DNA from: Nostoc sp. CCCryo 231-06 | Lineage (GTDB): Bacteria; Cyanobacteriota; Cyanobacteriia; Cyanobacteriales; Nostocaceae | Assembly: GCA_023522315.1 (NCBI GenBank) | Contig: JAHCSU010000241.1 | Span: forward strand, 1 to 61,865 | Direction: 5' to 3' | Length of the DNA stretch: 61,865 nt | In this document: positions 28,429 to 38,028 of the stretch, piece by piece | How positions within the stretch are numbered: position 1 is the first letter of the stretch | Layout: each line of letters begins with the position of its first letter | The notes under the pieces: model-generated | What the model saw: the letters and a program-made list of their open reading frames with translations, nothing else | Told to the model about the DNA's origin: nothing | The model's database searches: none | Translations under genes and position numbers: made by a program

Positions 28429-28599
28429 TTAAGAACTATATTTTATATCTTTACAAGATTCTATACATTTCTATACCATAGATGGCTATCTTTAATGTGC
28501 AAGCATCTATTTGTTGATATGGTTGCAAGGTTTGAAACTGCTAGGGAATGTCTACGACAAGCTACGCTGAAGCACTTTAGCAAATGAGTATGAGAATCG

Positions 28600-28632
28600 A
28601 ACCGCAGAGGCGCAGAGTACACAGAGGAAGAG
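28600..28632. repeat. dispersed repeat (AACCGCAGAGGCGCAGAG type)
   Basis: Begins AACCGCAGAGGCGCAGAG and ends ACACAGAGGAAGAG. A near copy is found in frame inside the alpha-mannosidase gene at 54361-54396. Confidence 0.75.
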
Positions 28633-28636
28633 ATCG

Positions 28637-29182
28637 CTATGATTTGCGGCTACTCTCTAAGTGTAAGGTCAGATTTAAAAATACCTGCTTTATGGAAGGA
28701 TGGATGCTGCGATCGCTGTCGCCTAAATTGATACTTTCAAGATAGCCAACAACAGTACGTAGCTTTTCAGGAGTAAGATGAATATCATCTTTAAAAACTT
28801 CAGGATCTTTTTTGCGTCCTTCTTGGTAAACTCTCTTGATGGGGTTACTTAGTTCTTGGTTAGTTTTCTTTTCAGAACTTTCGCTAAATATCTGAAAATC
28901 GTAAGGTTCACCTAGTTTTCGAGCCTTACCCTCATCCCACATCTTAGAAAAAATCAGCTTATCCAGTTCATCAAATACTTCCGATGGGTTGAGTTCCCCA
29001 CCTCCCCAAAGTGATTGATGTGCTTGCTTAAATCTGCGGGTTAGTTCATCTTCAGTAACAATTTCTAACTCAAATAGTCTTTGTCCGTTGGAAGAACCAC
29101 CGCCTTTAGCATATTTATATTTGGCAAGTTTATCAACTCCATACTGCGGTATATCTGGTAGAGATAGTTGATAGCAAATGTT
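28637..29182 (-). pseudogene. remnant of a restriction-modification N-6 DNA methylase
   Basis: The open frame reads NICYQLSLPDIPQYGVDKLA, then ... FDELDKLIFSKMWDEGKARK, EPYDFQIFSESSEK, GRKKDPEVFKDDIHLTPEKL and VVGYLESINL. This is the conserved N-terminal specificity/helical region that precedes the methyltransferase domain in type I/IIG-like N-6 methylases. After about 28720 the match stops, at a GCGATCGC site, and the AdoMet and NPPY/DPPY motifs are missing. There is no start codon before MWDEG at 28942 and a stop at 29183-29185. It lies next to a tRNA gene, a usual integration site for islands. Confidence 0.7.
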
Positions 29183-29251
29183 CTATTGCTGTCAGTGCCA
29201 ACAAATCAGCTTTGGAATCTCCATTTACGGAGAGGCTTTGTGTGTGAAGAA

Positions 29252-29324
29252 TGGAGCTAAGCGGATTCGAACCGCTGACCCCCTCAATGCCATTGAGGTG
29301 CGCTACCAACTGCGCTATAACCCC
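29252..29324 (-). tRNA. tRNA-Ala(GGC)
   Basis: A 73-nt cloverleaf read by eye: acceptor GGGGTTA/TAGCTCC with one G-T pair, D arm GCGC...GCGC, anticodon stem CCTCA/TGAGG with loop ATGGCAT (anticodon GGC, decoding GCC), T arm AGCGG/CCGCT with loop TTCGAAT. Discriminator base A; CCA is not encoded. A restriction-modification remnant lies just downstream. Confidence 0.95.
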
Positions 29325-29419
29325 TTAAAATCCATTATACATATTCGCTTAATTATTGGTACTTTGTCAAGCCTTTTTTTAGAAAATAAATTTAAAATAT
29401 CTTCTCCACCACTGGGCAC

Positions 29420-29614
29420 TCACAACGACACTTGCAACAAATAGGTCATACAGTGCCCCATCAAAAAGTAAACTACTAACATGGCAGCAGCAGCCAGAGC
29501 AACCAATGTACCAGCTAACATTAAAGAAAATTCTTTACTTTCGTAGGCTTTTTCCATTAAGTGCAGCGACCACGCTACCAAGGCTACATCAAAAAGTAAA
29601 ATAGGAAGTAACAT
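29420..29614 (-). CDS. small membrane protein, unknown
   Basis: A 64-residue protein with two hydrophobic helices (LLPILLFDVALVAWSLHLM and LAGTLVALAAAAMLVVYFLM) joined by the charged EKAYESKEFS. I do not recognise a family. The composition and helical-hairpin layout look real. It lies between tRNA-Ala and hisF. Confidence 0.5.
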   Translation of the reverse strand: MLLPILLFDVALVAWSLHLMEKAYESKEFSLMLAGTLVALAAAAMLVVYFLMGHCMTYLLQVSL

Positions 29615-29713
29615 ATTTTTTAATATTTGTTAATACTTGTAAAATAATATTAACACCCTTTTCAGGAAGTGTGTCCAACCTCAGATAGATGTCATTAAAT
29701 AGTAAGTTGTGGT

Positions 29714-30487
29714 TTAAGAGAACGTTCTTACTGGCACATTGCGATCGCGCAAATAATTTTTGATTTCTGCTACGCTTAATTGACCGTAATGTAACAGTGA
29801 TGCTAGTAGTGCTCCTTCAGCTTTGCCTTCAGTTAGGGCTGTGTAGATATGTTCACAATTACCTGCACCGCCTGAAGCAATGACTGGAATTTCTACAGCA
29901 TTGGCAATTGCCCGTGTTATCTCAATGTCATACCCAGCTTGGGTTCCATCAGCATCCATACTTGTTACTAGCAGTTCGCCGGCCCCGCGTTTTTCAACTT
30001 CTTGTGCCCACAATAGAGCATCTAAGCCTGTATTTTCTCTGCCACCCCGCACATAGACATCCCAACCTGGATTCTCCGGGTTATTTCTGCGTCTGGCATC
30101 AATAGCAACAACTATGCACTGATTACCAAAGCGATCGCTTGCCCGATTAATCAAGTCTGGATCACGCACCGCCGCAGAATTAATACTAACCTTATCTGCG
30201 CCTGCTCGTAACAAAGCTTTAACATTTTCTAAGGATTGAATGCCACCACCCACAGTCAATGGAATAAAGACCTGTTCAGCAGTTCGGTAGACCACATCTA
30301 AAATAGTAGCTCGGTCTTCATGAGTAGCTGTAATATCCAGAAATACTAACTCATCAGCACCGGCTTCGTTGTAAACCTTGGCCAGCTCTACCGGATCGCC
30401 TGCATCTTGGATATTTACAAAGTTAACTCCTTTTACAACCCGTCCCGCCTTCACATCTAAGCACGGTAAGATTCTTTTAGATAACAT
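29714..30487 (-). CDS. hisF: imidazole glycerol phosphate synthase subunit HisF
   Basis: A 257-residue (beta-alpha)8 barrel, the cyclase half of the HisF-HisH complex that makes IGP and AICAR in histidine biosynthesis. Catalytic Asp11 lies in [19 protein letters not shown], and the second catalytic Asp lies in [11 protein letters not shown]. Phosphate-binding loops VGGGIQS and [11 protein letters not shown] are present. Normal family length. hisH is not adjacent, consistent with dispersed his genes in cyanobacteria. Confidence 0.97.
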   Translation of the reverse strand: MLSKRILPCLDVKAGRVVKGVNFVNIQDAGDPVELAKVYNEAGADELVFLDITATHEDRATILDVVYRTAEQVFIPLTVGGGIQSLENVKALLRAGADKVSINSAAVRDPDLINRASDRFGNQCIVVAIDARRRNNPENPGWDVYVRGGRENTGLDALLWAQEVEKRGAGELLVTSMDADGTQAGYDIEITRAIANAVEIPVIASGGAGNCEHIYTALTEGKAEGALLASLLHYGQLSVAEIKNYLRDRNVPVRTFS

Positions 30488-30724
30488 AATAACTTTTGTA
30501 CTTCTGGGTAATTGACCGGAATTTAAATTTTAAATTGGCGCGGGTATTCTCAAACTAAAATTTTCACGGGCATTGGGATTAGGGGAGAGGTGACAGGTGA
30601 CAGGTTATAGAGAATAATCTGTACCCTATAACCTATAACCTGTAACCTATTCCCTTCCTTACTCCCCTACTTCCCCACTCCCCACTCCCCACTCCCTAGT
30701 CCCTTAAAAGTAGATAGCTAAATT

Positions 30725-31825
30725 ATGGCGATAATTTCCTCGAAAAAACAGCCTCCAGAACCCAACGGAGAACCAAAGCAGCGTCGAGAGTCGGCGAAAG
30801 CACCATCCACAGAAAATATTTTGAAGCCTGAAGCTGCTATTGATGAGCAAGAACAGCAGGAAGAAGGTATTCGACCACACCGATTTGCTGATTACATTGG
30901 GCAAAAAGATTTAAAGGATGTGCTAGATATTGCCATTAAAGCAGCTAAGTCTCGTGGTGAGGTACTGGATCATTTGCTACTGTATGGGCCGCCGGGATTG
31001 GGCAAAACCACAATGGCAATGATTTTAGCATCGGAAATGGGGGTAAATTACAAAATTACTAGTGCGCCAGCCCTAGAACGTCCACGAGATATTGTTGGGC
31101 TATTGGTAAACCTCAAGCCAGGGGATATTTTATTCGTGGATGAAATTCATCGCCTCTCGCGGATGACGGAGGAAATTCTCTATCCCGCGATGGAAGATTA
31201 TCGCTTAGATATTACTATTGGCAAGGGTTCCAGCGCTCGAATCAGAAGTTTGCCGCTATCAAAATTTACCCTCGTGGGTGCTACAACGCGTGTCGGTGCT
31301 TTAACTTCACCACTGCGCGATCGCTTTGGTTTAATTCAAAAACTCCGATTTTACGAAGTTGACGAACTGACTAAAATTGTACTGCGAACCGCTCAATTAC
31401 TCAAAACCCCCGTTACAGAAGATGGTGCCACAGAAATTGCCCGTCGTTCACGCGGAACGCCACGTATCGCTAACAGGCTACTTAAGCGAGTCCGTGATTA
31501 TGCGGAAGTAAAAATATCCGGTGAAATTAATGAAAGCATCGCATCTGAGGCATTGCAACTATTCCAAGTAGATCCTTGCGGTTTAGATTGGACAGATCGC
31601 CAGATGCTGAGTGTAATAATTGAACAATTTAATGGCGGGCCAGTGGGGTTAGAAACAATGGCAGCAGCGACGGGTGAAGATACTCAAACAATTGAAGAGG
31701 TGTACGAACCTTACCTCATGCAGATTGGGTATTTAACTAGAACTCATCGTGGGAGGATGGCGACTAAGGCAGCATATAAGCATTTGGGGTTCACGCCGCC
31801 TAATGAACAGTTGTCATTATTGTAA
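30725..31825 (+). CDS. ruvB: Holliday junction branch migration helicase RuvB
   Basis: A 366-residue AAA+ motor that drives branch migration with RuvA. Walker [10 protein letters not shown] is at residues 88-96, Walker [10 protein letters not shown] at about 136-144, sensor 1 [20 protein letters not shown], and the C-terminal winged-helix [18 protein letters not shown] is complete. An acidic/Gln-rich N-terminal extension of about 45 residues is seen. It faces hisF divergently. Confidence 0.97.
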   Translation: MAIISSKKQPPEPNGEPKQRRESAKAPSTENILKPEAAIDEQEQQEEGIRPHRFADYIGQKDLKDVLDIAIKAAKSRGEVLDHLLLYGPPGLGKTTMAMILASEMGVNYKITSAPALERPRDIVGLLVNLKPGDILFVDEIHRLSRMTEEILYPAMEDYRLDITIGKGSSARIRSLPLSKFTLVGATTRVGALTSPLRDRFGLIQKLRFYEVDELTKIVLRTAQLLKTPVTEDGATEIARRSRGTPRIANRLLKRVRDYAEVKISGEINESIASEALQLFQVDPCGLDWTDRQMLSVIIEQFNGGPVGLETMAAATGEDTQTIEEVYEPYLMQIGYLTRTHRGRMATKAAYKHLGFTPPNEQLSLL

Positions 31826-31920
31826 TTATGGGCATTGATACTCGTTAATGAGTCTTTGAACTCCATTCCTCTGCCCCATGCTCAATGACAAATGACAAAT
31901 GACAAATTAGGTAAACCTAG

Positions 31921-32724
31921 ATGATTAAGTTGATTGGTATTTTTCTCAGTCTTTTACTTGTGTTTGGCTGGGGTACTCCAGTTATGGCACAATCTCAACC
32001 GCCCATTACTCAAGAACAGTTAAAACAAGGCGATGAGTGGGCAAATCAAGCGTTTACAGCGACGAATCAAGGTGATTTTGCGACGGCTGAAACTTACTGG
32101 ACAAAGATTATTGAGCAATTTCCCACTAATGCGGGGGCGTGGAGTAACCGGGGAAATTCGCGGGTGAGTCAGAATAAGTTAAAAGAGGCGATCGCAGATT
32201 ATAACAAAGCTATAGAATTAGCACCGAATGTCACCGATCCATATTTGAATCGGGGGGCGGCGTTGGAAGGGTTAGGAAAATGGGACGATGCGATCGCAGA
32301 TTATAATCATGTCTTAGAACTCGATCCTAACGATGCGATGGCATACAACAATCGGGGAAATGCCAAAACAGGTTTAGGAAAATGGTCAGATGCGATCGCA
32401 GACTACAAAAAATCGAATGAGATAGCCCCAAATTTTGCTTTCGCCCGTGCTAACTACGCCCTCGCTCTTTATGAAACTGGTCAAAAAGAGCAAGCAATCC
32501 GTGAGATGCGAAATATCGCCCGTAAATACTCCAAATTTGCTGATGTGCGTGCCGCCCTCACAGCTGCATATTGGGTAAATGGAGAACAAGGCGAAGCCGA
32601 AAGTAACTGGGTAGCAGCTTATGGACTTGATAGCCGCTATAAGGATATCGACTGGGTAAAAAATATCCGCCGTTGGCCGCCCAGTCTAGTTACAGCTTTG
32701 GATAAGTTCTTGAAAATCCAGTAG
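31921..32724 (+). CDS. exported tetratricopeptide-repeat protein
   Basis: A 267-residue protein with a signal peptide (MIKLIGIFLSLLLVFGWGTP, cleavage near MAQS), hence probably thylakoid-lumenal or periplasmic. At least four TPR units follow (for example AWSNRGNSRVSQNKLKEAIA and AYNNRGNAKTGLGKWSDAIA). The C-terminal WPPSLVTALDKFLKIQ is typical of cyanobacterial lumenal TPR proteins. The partner is unknown. It is about 95 bp after ruvB. Confidence 0.85.
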   Translation: MIKLIGIFLSLLLVFGWGTPVMAQSQPPITQEQLKQGDEWANQAFTATNQGDFATAETYWTKIIEQFPTNAGAWSNRGNSRVSQNKLKEAIADYNKAIELAPNVTDPYLNRGAALEGLGKWDDAIADYNHVLELDPNDAMAYNNRGNAKTGLGKWSDAIADYKKSNEIAPNFAFARANYALALYETGQKEQAIREMRNIARKYSKFADVRAALTAAYWVNGEQGEAESNWVAAYGLDSRYKDIDWVKNIRRWPPSLVTALDKFLKIQ

Positions 32725-32812
32725 GCAGTTGTAACTCAGCAAAAATTTCTTTTCTTTACCTATGTAACTGTTTTCTGGTATACATCATTGTAAATATACA
32801 GAAACAGTAGTT

Positions 32813-34084
32813 ATGACTCATTTTGGGCTGATCTGTCCAGCAACAACTGGTCATCTCAACACTATACTCCCCTTGGGCAAAGAACTTCAAAAGCGCGGTC
32901 ATCGCGTCACTTTATTCGGGATACTTGATGCTAAATCTAAGACACTAGCAGCAGAATTAGAATTCCAAGCCGTTGGTGAATCTGAATTTCCCACTGGAGC
33001 GATCGCTGAATCGATAACTCAGTTAGGTAAACTGAGTGGACTCGCCGCACTGCAATATACCGTCAATTTCCTCAAAGATCAGGCGGCTGTTATGCTCAGA
33101 GATGCACCATCAGCAGTGAAGCAAGCAGGTGTGGAAGCACTTTTAGTAGATCAAGTTTCACCAGAGGGAGGTTCTGTTGCAGAATTTCTGGGCATTCCTT
33201 TTATTACAGTTTGCAGCGCTGTGGTACTGAATCGAGAACAGAGCGTCCCACCTTATTTTAAAACCTGGAGCTACAATCCAGCCTGGTGGGCGCGATTACG
33301 TAACCGAGGCGGCTATGCATTGCTGAGTCGCACCGTAAAACCCATTACAGGGTTAATCAATCAGCATCGCCAAGAGTGGAAATTGCCCCCACAACTTAGC
33401 CCCAATGAACGCTATTCCCAACTAGCTCAGATTAGTCAACAGCCTGCACAATTGGAATTCCCAAGGGAAAATTTGCCCCAGTGCTTTCATTTCACAGGCC
33501 CTTATCATAGTCCAACTGGTCGGGAACTTCCTGATTTCCCTTATGAAAAATTGACCGGACAACCATTGATTTACGCTTCAATGGGGACTTTACAAAATCG
33601 CCTATTGGGAATTTTTAAATCTATTGCCGAAGCTTGTAATGATTTGGATGCCCAACTAGTGATTTCGTTAGGTGGTTCTGCAACTCCAGAGTCTGTAGGA
33701 AGTTTGCCGGGAAATCCGCTGGTAGTTGGTTATGCACCCCAATTGGAATTGCTGCAAAAAGCGTCTCTCACCATTACCCATGCAGGTATGAATACTACTT
33801 TAGAGTCCTTAAATAATGGTGTGCCAATGGTGGCAATACCAATTGCTAATGACCAGCCAGGCGTAGCAGCACGTATGGTTTGGGCTGGTGCTGGTGAAGT
33901 GGTACCGCTTGCTCGCTTGACTGTTCCCAAGTTGCGAAATGCTGTACAAAAGGTGTTGATGGAAGATTCTTATAAACAGAATGCAGTTAGGTTACAAGAG
34001 GCGATTAAAAAAGCAGGGGGGGTGAGTAGAGCCGCTGATATTGTCGAACAGGCTGTGTCTACAGGGAAGCCTGTATTGGCTTAA
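32813..34084 (+). CDS. UGT-type glycosyltransferase (GT1, MGT/CrtX-like)
   Basis: A 423-residue GT-B fold enzyme. The N-terminal acceptor half starts THFGLICPATTGHLNTILPL, with the catalytic His region GHL; the C-terminal donor-binding half has THAGMNTTLESLNNGVPMVA and DQPGVAARMVWAGAGEVV, the UGT signature. Such enzymes move sugar from a nucleotide donor to small lipophilic acceptors: macrolides, carotenoids or sterol-like lipids. A P450 gene converges on it 93 bp away, which makes an isoprenoid or lipid acceptor worth testing. The exact acceptor cannot be assigned. Confidence 0.85.
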   Translation: MTHFGLICPATTGHLNTILPLGKELQKRGHRVTLFGILDAKSKTLAAELEFQAVGESEFPTGAIAESITQLGKLSGLAALQYTVNFLKDQAAVMLRDAPSAVKQAGVEALLVDQVSPEGGSVAEFLGIPFITVCSAVVLNREQSVPPYFKTWSYNPAWWARLRNRGGYALLSRTVKPITGLINQHRQEWKLPPQLSPNERYSQLAQISQQPAQLEFPRENLPQCFHFTGPYHSPTGRELPDFPYEKLTGQPLIYASMGTLQNRLLGIFKSIAEACNDLDAQLVISLGGSATPESVGSLPGNPLVVGYAPQLELLQKASLTITHAGMNTTLESLNNGVPMVAIPIANDQPGVAARMVWAGAGEVVPLARLTVPKLRNAVQKVLMEDSYKQNAVRLQEAIKKAGGVSRAADIVEQAVSTGKPVLA

Positions 34085-34176
34085 ACAAAGTAATCAACAG
34101 TATTAATTGTGAACAAACTAAATAATATGGACTGGGACAATAACTCAATCGTAATCCCATCTCATTCTCCCACTCT

Positions 34177-35571
34177 TCACGCTGAACTAGAGCTAGTCTG
34201 AAGGATGGGCTGATTTTGCTGACGCTTCCCCTTCACCACCATCTGCACACCACCTGCTGGGCTAAATAGAATGCCTTTACGTACTGGCTGCACTGGTTTG
34301 CTATCAGCCAGTTCCATTTGCCAGTGAGACAGCACTGTTGCCAACACCAATTTCATCTCAAACAAGGCAAATGCCATTCCAATACAGCGACGGTTCCCGC
34401 CACCAAAGGGTAAATACTCATAAGGAGAAAATTGCCGTTCCAGAAAACGCTCTGGCTTAAATTGTTTCGATTCAGGATATAAATCTTCTCGATGATGGGT
34501 CAAATAAATAGAGGGAATGATCAAAGTACCAGGCTCAAAGTTGTATTCCCCAATTTGTAGCGGTGATTTGACCAATCGATTTAGTCCCGATACCGCTACT
34601 GGGTAAAGACGTAGTGTTTCAGAACAGACAGCATTCAAATAAGGCAATCGGAAAATAGCATTTGCATCTGGTTGTTCACCCAACTTATCTAGTTCTTGCA
34701 GCAGTTTTTCCCGCACCTGCGGCTGATGATGAATCCAGTACAGTGCCCATGATAAGGAAGTTGCAGTAGTTTCGTGACCCGCCACTAATAGGGTCATCAG
34801 TTCATCACGTAATTCCAAGTCTGTCATCGGCTCTCCCGCCTCATCACGAGCAGCCATCATCAAAGATAGGATATCAGTCCGAGATGGATCGGGTTGTGCT
34901 TTGCGTTCTCGAATCTGGGCATAGATGAGTTCATCAATTTGCTGCCGTAAACGCAAGTATTTCCCCCAAGGACTCCACGCTCCTAAATCCTGTCGCATTG
35001 ATGGGAAAAGAAGCAGAACTGTTCTTAAAATAGGGATTTTGGGATTCAGGATTGCAATCAGGAGTTCATGGAGTTTGTCATAACGTGGCCCATCTTCTAG
35101 ACCAAATACTGCCTTCAAAATTACTTGGAAAGAGATTGCTTGCATTGATGACAGAACTGCAAAGTTTTCTCCAACCTGCCACTGATTAGTTACTTGCTCA
35201 GTGATGTCGCAGATTAATTCGCCATAAGCTAGCATTCGTTCCCCATGTAAGGGTGGTGTCAATAGCTTTCGTTGTCGCTGATGAGGCTTTCCTTCCAGCG
35301 CCAGTAGTGATTGCCGTCCTAATAAAGGCGCTTGAATCCCTGCTGACTCACCAGAGTCTAACTGTTTTGGATCTGTAGTAAAAATCTGCCCAATCGCTTG
35401 GGGATTGCTAATGAAAACTTGAGGAGCAACATTTTGTCCTAGCTGAAGGGTGAAGATATCACCATAACGTTTAGCACAGTCTTCGATGTATTCTAAGGGA
35501 TTAGTAAGCCATTCATACATCTGTAGCCAAGGGTGAGTTTGAGGGCCGTTAGGCAGTTTAAGTGCAGACAT
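34177..35571 (-). CDS. cytochrome P450, CYP110-like
   Basis: A 464-residue soluble P450. I-helix oxygen-binding motif AGHETTATSLSW, K-helix ExxR in CSETLRLYP, and haem-ligand loop FGGGNRRCIG with the axial Cys are all present. The N-terminal LPNGPQTHPWLQMYEWLTNP is typical of cyanobacterial CYP110 enzymes, which hydroxylate fatty acids and terpenes and are common in heterocystous species. No redox partner is adjacent. It runs convergent to the glycosyltransferase. Confidence 0.93.
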   Translation of the reverse strand: MSALKLPNGPQTHPWLQMYEWLTNPLEYIEDCAKRYGDIFTLQLGQNVAPQVFISNPQAIGQIFTTDPKQLDSGESAGIQAPLLGRQSLLALEGKPHQRQRKLLTPPLHGERMLAYGELICDITEQVTNQWQVGENFAVLSSMQAISFQVILKAVFGLEDGPRYDKLHELLIAILNPKIPILRTVLLLFPSMRQDLGAWSPWGKYLRLRQQIDELIYAQIRERKAQPDPSRTDILSLMMAARDEAGEPMTDLELRDELMTLLVAGHETTATSLSWALYWIHHQPQVREKLLQELDKLGEQPDANAIFRLPYLNAVCSETLRLYPVAVSGLNRLVKSPLQIGEYNFEPGTLIIPSIYLTHHREDLYPESKQFKPERFLERQFSPYEYLPFGGGNRRCIGMAFALFEMKLVLATVLSHWQMELADSKPVQPVRKGILFSPAGGVQMVVKGKRQQNQPILQTSSSSA

Positions 35572-35657
35572 TCCTATTAATCTCCCAATGATTAAAGCAA
35601 GATTGTTATCAGTCAGTCATCCATGCACCCGTAGCTTGATTGATCTTAGAACAGAGA

Positions 35658-36461
35658 TCAGGCAGATGAACTCACCAATTCTTGAATCTGCCTTGGAGTC
35701 AATTCCTGCACATTACGCAAAACTACTGCTGCTCCTGCTGCTATTAGTGTTTCACCATAAGCATCACTACGCGGTGCTGTTTCCTGCACATGGGGCGGTA
35801 AAACTCCTACACCAATCCAAGGGCGAGAAGAATCTATATCTCGTGCCTTCTTGACGGTATACATATCTGCTACCGTATCTCCCACATACACTACAGCTAA
35901 TCTTTGCTCAATTCCGTTATCTAACTCACGAACTGTAGCGAAAAGTCCAGTAGGGTCAGGTTTCCCTGGTGCATCTTCCATCGCAATCAACACTGGAGAA
36001 TGCAAACCCAACCGTTTTTCCAAAATATAGTTAGCGGAAGCACGAGTTGCACCGCTAAAAAATCCCCAAGCAATCCCCGCTTCGGTAAGTTGCTCTAAAT
36101 AGCTAGGTTGCAATAACAAAGGTTCATTACAGATATACCCAGTAAAATTATTTGGGTCTGGGCCGCGATAACGCGATTGAAAAAAAGCAACGATCGCACT
36201 GTAATCTAGTTGCAGTTGTTCGCGGCTCTGTTTTTGGGTTTCAAAGTAGCGGTAAATTAATTCTTGTGATGCTTCCCAATCGTTATTCCACACACCTTCA
36301 GACTTGAGTTGGTCAATATCTAGTGGGGTTGGGCGATATGCTTGGGTAGTAAAATATTCTACAGTATCTGCGATCGCACGGCGATAGGAGCCGCTAACAT
36401 CGCGCACAACGCCATCAATATCGAAAATAGCGATCGCTTTTGCAGAAGTTTTTTGAATCAT
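35658..36461 (-). CDS. HAD-superfamily phosphatase (TIGR01548-like)
   Basis: A 267-residue HAD hydrolase. Motif I FDIDGV has the nucleophile Asp14 and general acid Asp16; motif II lies in FSGATRAS; motif IV in YVGDTVADM. An alpha-helical cap is between motifs I and II. The long N-terminal GVVRDVSGSYRRAIADTVEY matches the TIGR01548 group, some members of which relate to sucrose or histidinol phosphatases. Substrate unknown. It is 86 bp upstream of the P450 on the same strand, so co-transcription is possible. Confidence 0.85.
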   Translation of the reverse strand: MIQKTSAKAIAIFDIDGVVRDVSGSYRRAIADTVEYFTTQAYRPTPLDIDQLKSEGVWNNDWEASQELIYRYFETQKQSREQLQLDYSAIVAFFQSRYRGPDPNNFTGYICNEPLLLQPSYLEQLTEAGIAWGFFSGATRASANYILEKRLGLHSPVLIAMEDAPGKPDPTGLFATVRELDNGIEQRLAVVYVGDTVADMYTVKKARDIDSSRPWIGVGVLPPHVQETAPRSDAYGETLIAAGAAVVLRNVQELTPRQIQELVSSSA

Positions 36462-36505
36462 GGAGTAAGAAGCAAAAGAGTTTTACATCATCATAAAACG
36501 TGAGA

Positions 36506-36997
36506 TCATGACTCAGGTAAAAAATCGGGGTCGAGGGCTTGCTCTGGCGTGAATGGAGATTGCTCAGGGAAAATAGCGATGTCTACGACGGGCTACGCCT
36601 ACGCTAATCCAGTTTCAATTACAGCCAGTCGTCTAGCGGTTTGATAGCTTTCATCGAAAACCTGATCAAAGTGAGGCTTCAAACTCGGACTTTCCTTGAG
36701 TGCCTTTTGGACTCGCCTGCGGTGTTCCCAAATTGTGTACTGCCAACTTTTTGAACGGCTTTCAGTTTGAATTTGGTATTTGAGCAGATGCATCACCAAT
36801 ACTTCCAGATTGCTCTCCAATGCCCGTTTTTCACTTCTGCCCATCGTTTCAATTTCTTCAATCAGGTTGTCTAAATCCAGTTCTGTGAGCCGACCTTGCT
36901 TGAGCAGTTCTGCGGTGGTTTGAATCCACAGATAAAAGTCTTGCTCATACAAATCTGAACCAGATGTTGTTTGAGATTGAGGCAGTTGGGCAGTCAC
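36506..36997 (-). pseudogene. DUF29 protein, truncated by a 29-bp repeat
   Basis: The frame opens at 36997 (MTAQLPQSQTTSGSDLYEQD) and stops at 36599 after 132 residues, ending ETGLA. The stop codon lies inside a dispersed repeat (36576-36604). Beyond it, 36574-36506 still encodes IFPEQSPFTPEQALDPDFLP, the same tail that ends the intact paralogue 70 bp upstream. So the gene lost its last 23 residues or so to a repeat insertion. The DUF29 core (residues 14-130) is intact, so the shortened protein may still work. Confidence 0.85.
36576..36604. repeat. 29-bp dispersed repeat, copy A
   Basis: Begins GCGATGTCTACGACGGGCTA and ends CGCCTACGC. An identical 29-bp copy is at 38032-38060. Related elements with the same ends (GCGATGTCT...CTACGC) but other middles are at 39121-39156 and 59043-59077. 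Confidence 0.9.
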
Positions 36998-37067
36998 GTC
37001 GCTTCGCTCCGAATTAAAAATTAAAAATTAAATAATTAACAGCAAAATCTTTTAGATTGGGGTACGA

Positions 37068-37538
37068 TTATCGCTCAGGTAAAAAATCGGGGTCAAGGGC
37101 TTGCTCTGGCGTGAAAGGAGATTGTTCGGGGAAGGTAGCCGGATGCAATTCAGTTTCATCGGCAGCCAAGAGTCTCGCATCGTCATAACACAGCCCGAAA
37201 ACCTCACCAAAATAGGGCTTCAGGCTAGGACTTTCTTCTAGAGCTTCTCTGAGGCGTTTACGATGCTCCCGAATTGTTGCTCGCCAACCACCAGAGCGCT
37301 TCTCGGCTTGATATTTATACTTCAATAGATGTATTAGCACCACTTCCAAATTGCTTCTTAATGCTTTCTTTTCACTCCTACCCATTGTTTCAATTTCATC
37401 AATCAAATTCTCTAAATCCAGTTCTGTGAGCCGACCTTGTTTAAGCAGTTCTGCCGTGGTTTTAATCCACAGGTAAAAGTCTTGCTCATACAAATTTGAA
37501 CTAGATGTTGTTTGAGATTGGGGCAGTTGGGCAGTCAT
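37068..37538 (-). CDS. DUF29 family protein
   Basis: A 156-residue helical protein of the cyanobacteria-rich DUF29 family: LYEQDFYLWIKTTAELLKQG near the N-terminus, ENLIDEIETMGRSEKKALRS in the middle, then LHLLKYKYQ-like and REHRKRLREALEESPSLKPY segments. Function is unknown; members are often encoded next to each other and in mobile or toxin-antitoxin-rich regions. It is the intact, upstream member of a tandem pair that is close to 70-80% identical by eye. Confidence 0.85.
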   Translation of the reverse strand: MTAQLPQSQTTSSSNLYEQDFYLWIKTTAELLKQGRLTELDLENLIDEIETMGRSEKKALRSNLEVVLIHLLKYKYQAEKRSGGWRATIREHRKRLREALEESPSLKPYFGEVFGLCYDDARLLAADETELHPATFPEQSPFTPEQALDPDFLPER

Positions 37539-37718
37539 AAGCCTCTGTAGTTAGCGCCGACTACACCTTATGCTAGCCCATTCTCAATCACCGAAACAGT
37601 GCTGAGTAAGATTCCCCACTCCCCTCTCCTGAATGTTTGGTCATTTGATAGAGTATTGCGTTAAAATAAGCGATCGCTATCCTAGTTCAGTAATGCCCGG
37701 AAATTCCCGGAGGTGTGA

Positions 37719-38018
37719 TTGACCAAGTTTATTTTGAAAATTCTGTGGTTAGACGAAAACGTTGCTCTAGCAGTCGATCAAATTGTCGGCAAAGGCACCA
37801 GTCCCTTGACTAAGTACTTCTTTTGGCCCAGAAATGATGCCTGGGAAGAGTTAAAAAAGGAATTAGAGTCCAAACATTGGATTACTGACGTGGATCGTGT
37901 CGAGTTGCTTAATAAAGCGACAGAAGTGATTAACTACTGGCAAGAGGAAGGCAGAAACCGTCCAATGGCAGAAGCTCAGTTGAAATTTCCGGAAGTTGCC
38001 TTCACAGGTAGCGCCTGA
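37719..38018 (+). CDS. 30S ribosomal protein PSRP-3 / Ycf65
   Basis: A 99-residue plastid-specific-type ribosomal protein found in cyanobacteria and chloroplasts: [40 protein letters not shown], then [20 protein letters not shown]. It starts at TTG (37719) with a strong GGAGG Shine-Dalgarno 5 nt upstream and no alternative ATG; this supports a true TTG start. It is associated with the 30S subunit. The isolated location, away from the main ribosomal cluster, is normal. Confidence 0.93.
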   Translation: MTKFILKILWLDENVALAVDQIVGKGTSPLTKYFFWPRNDAWEELKKELESKHWITDVDRVELLNKATEVINYWQEEGRNRPMAEAQLKFPEVAFTGSA

Positions 38019-38028
38019 TATTACAATA

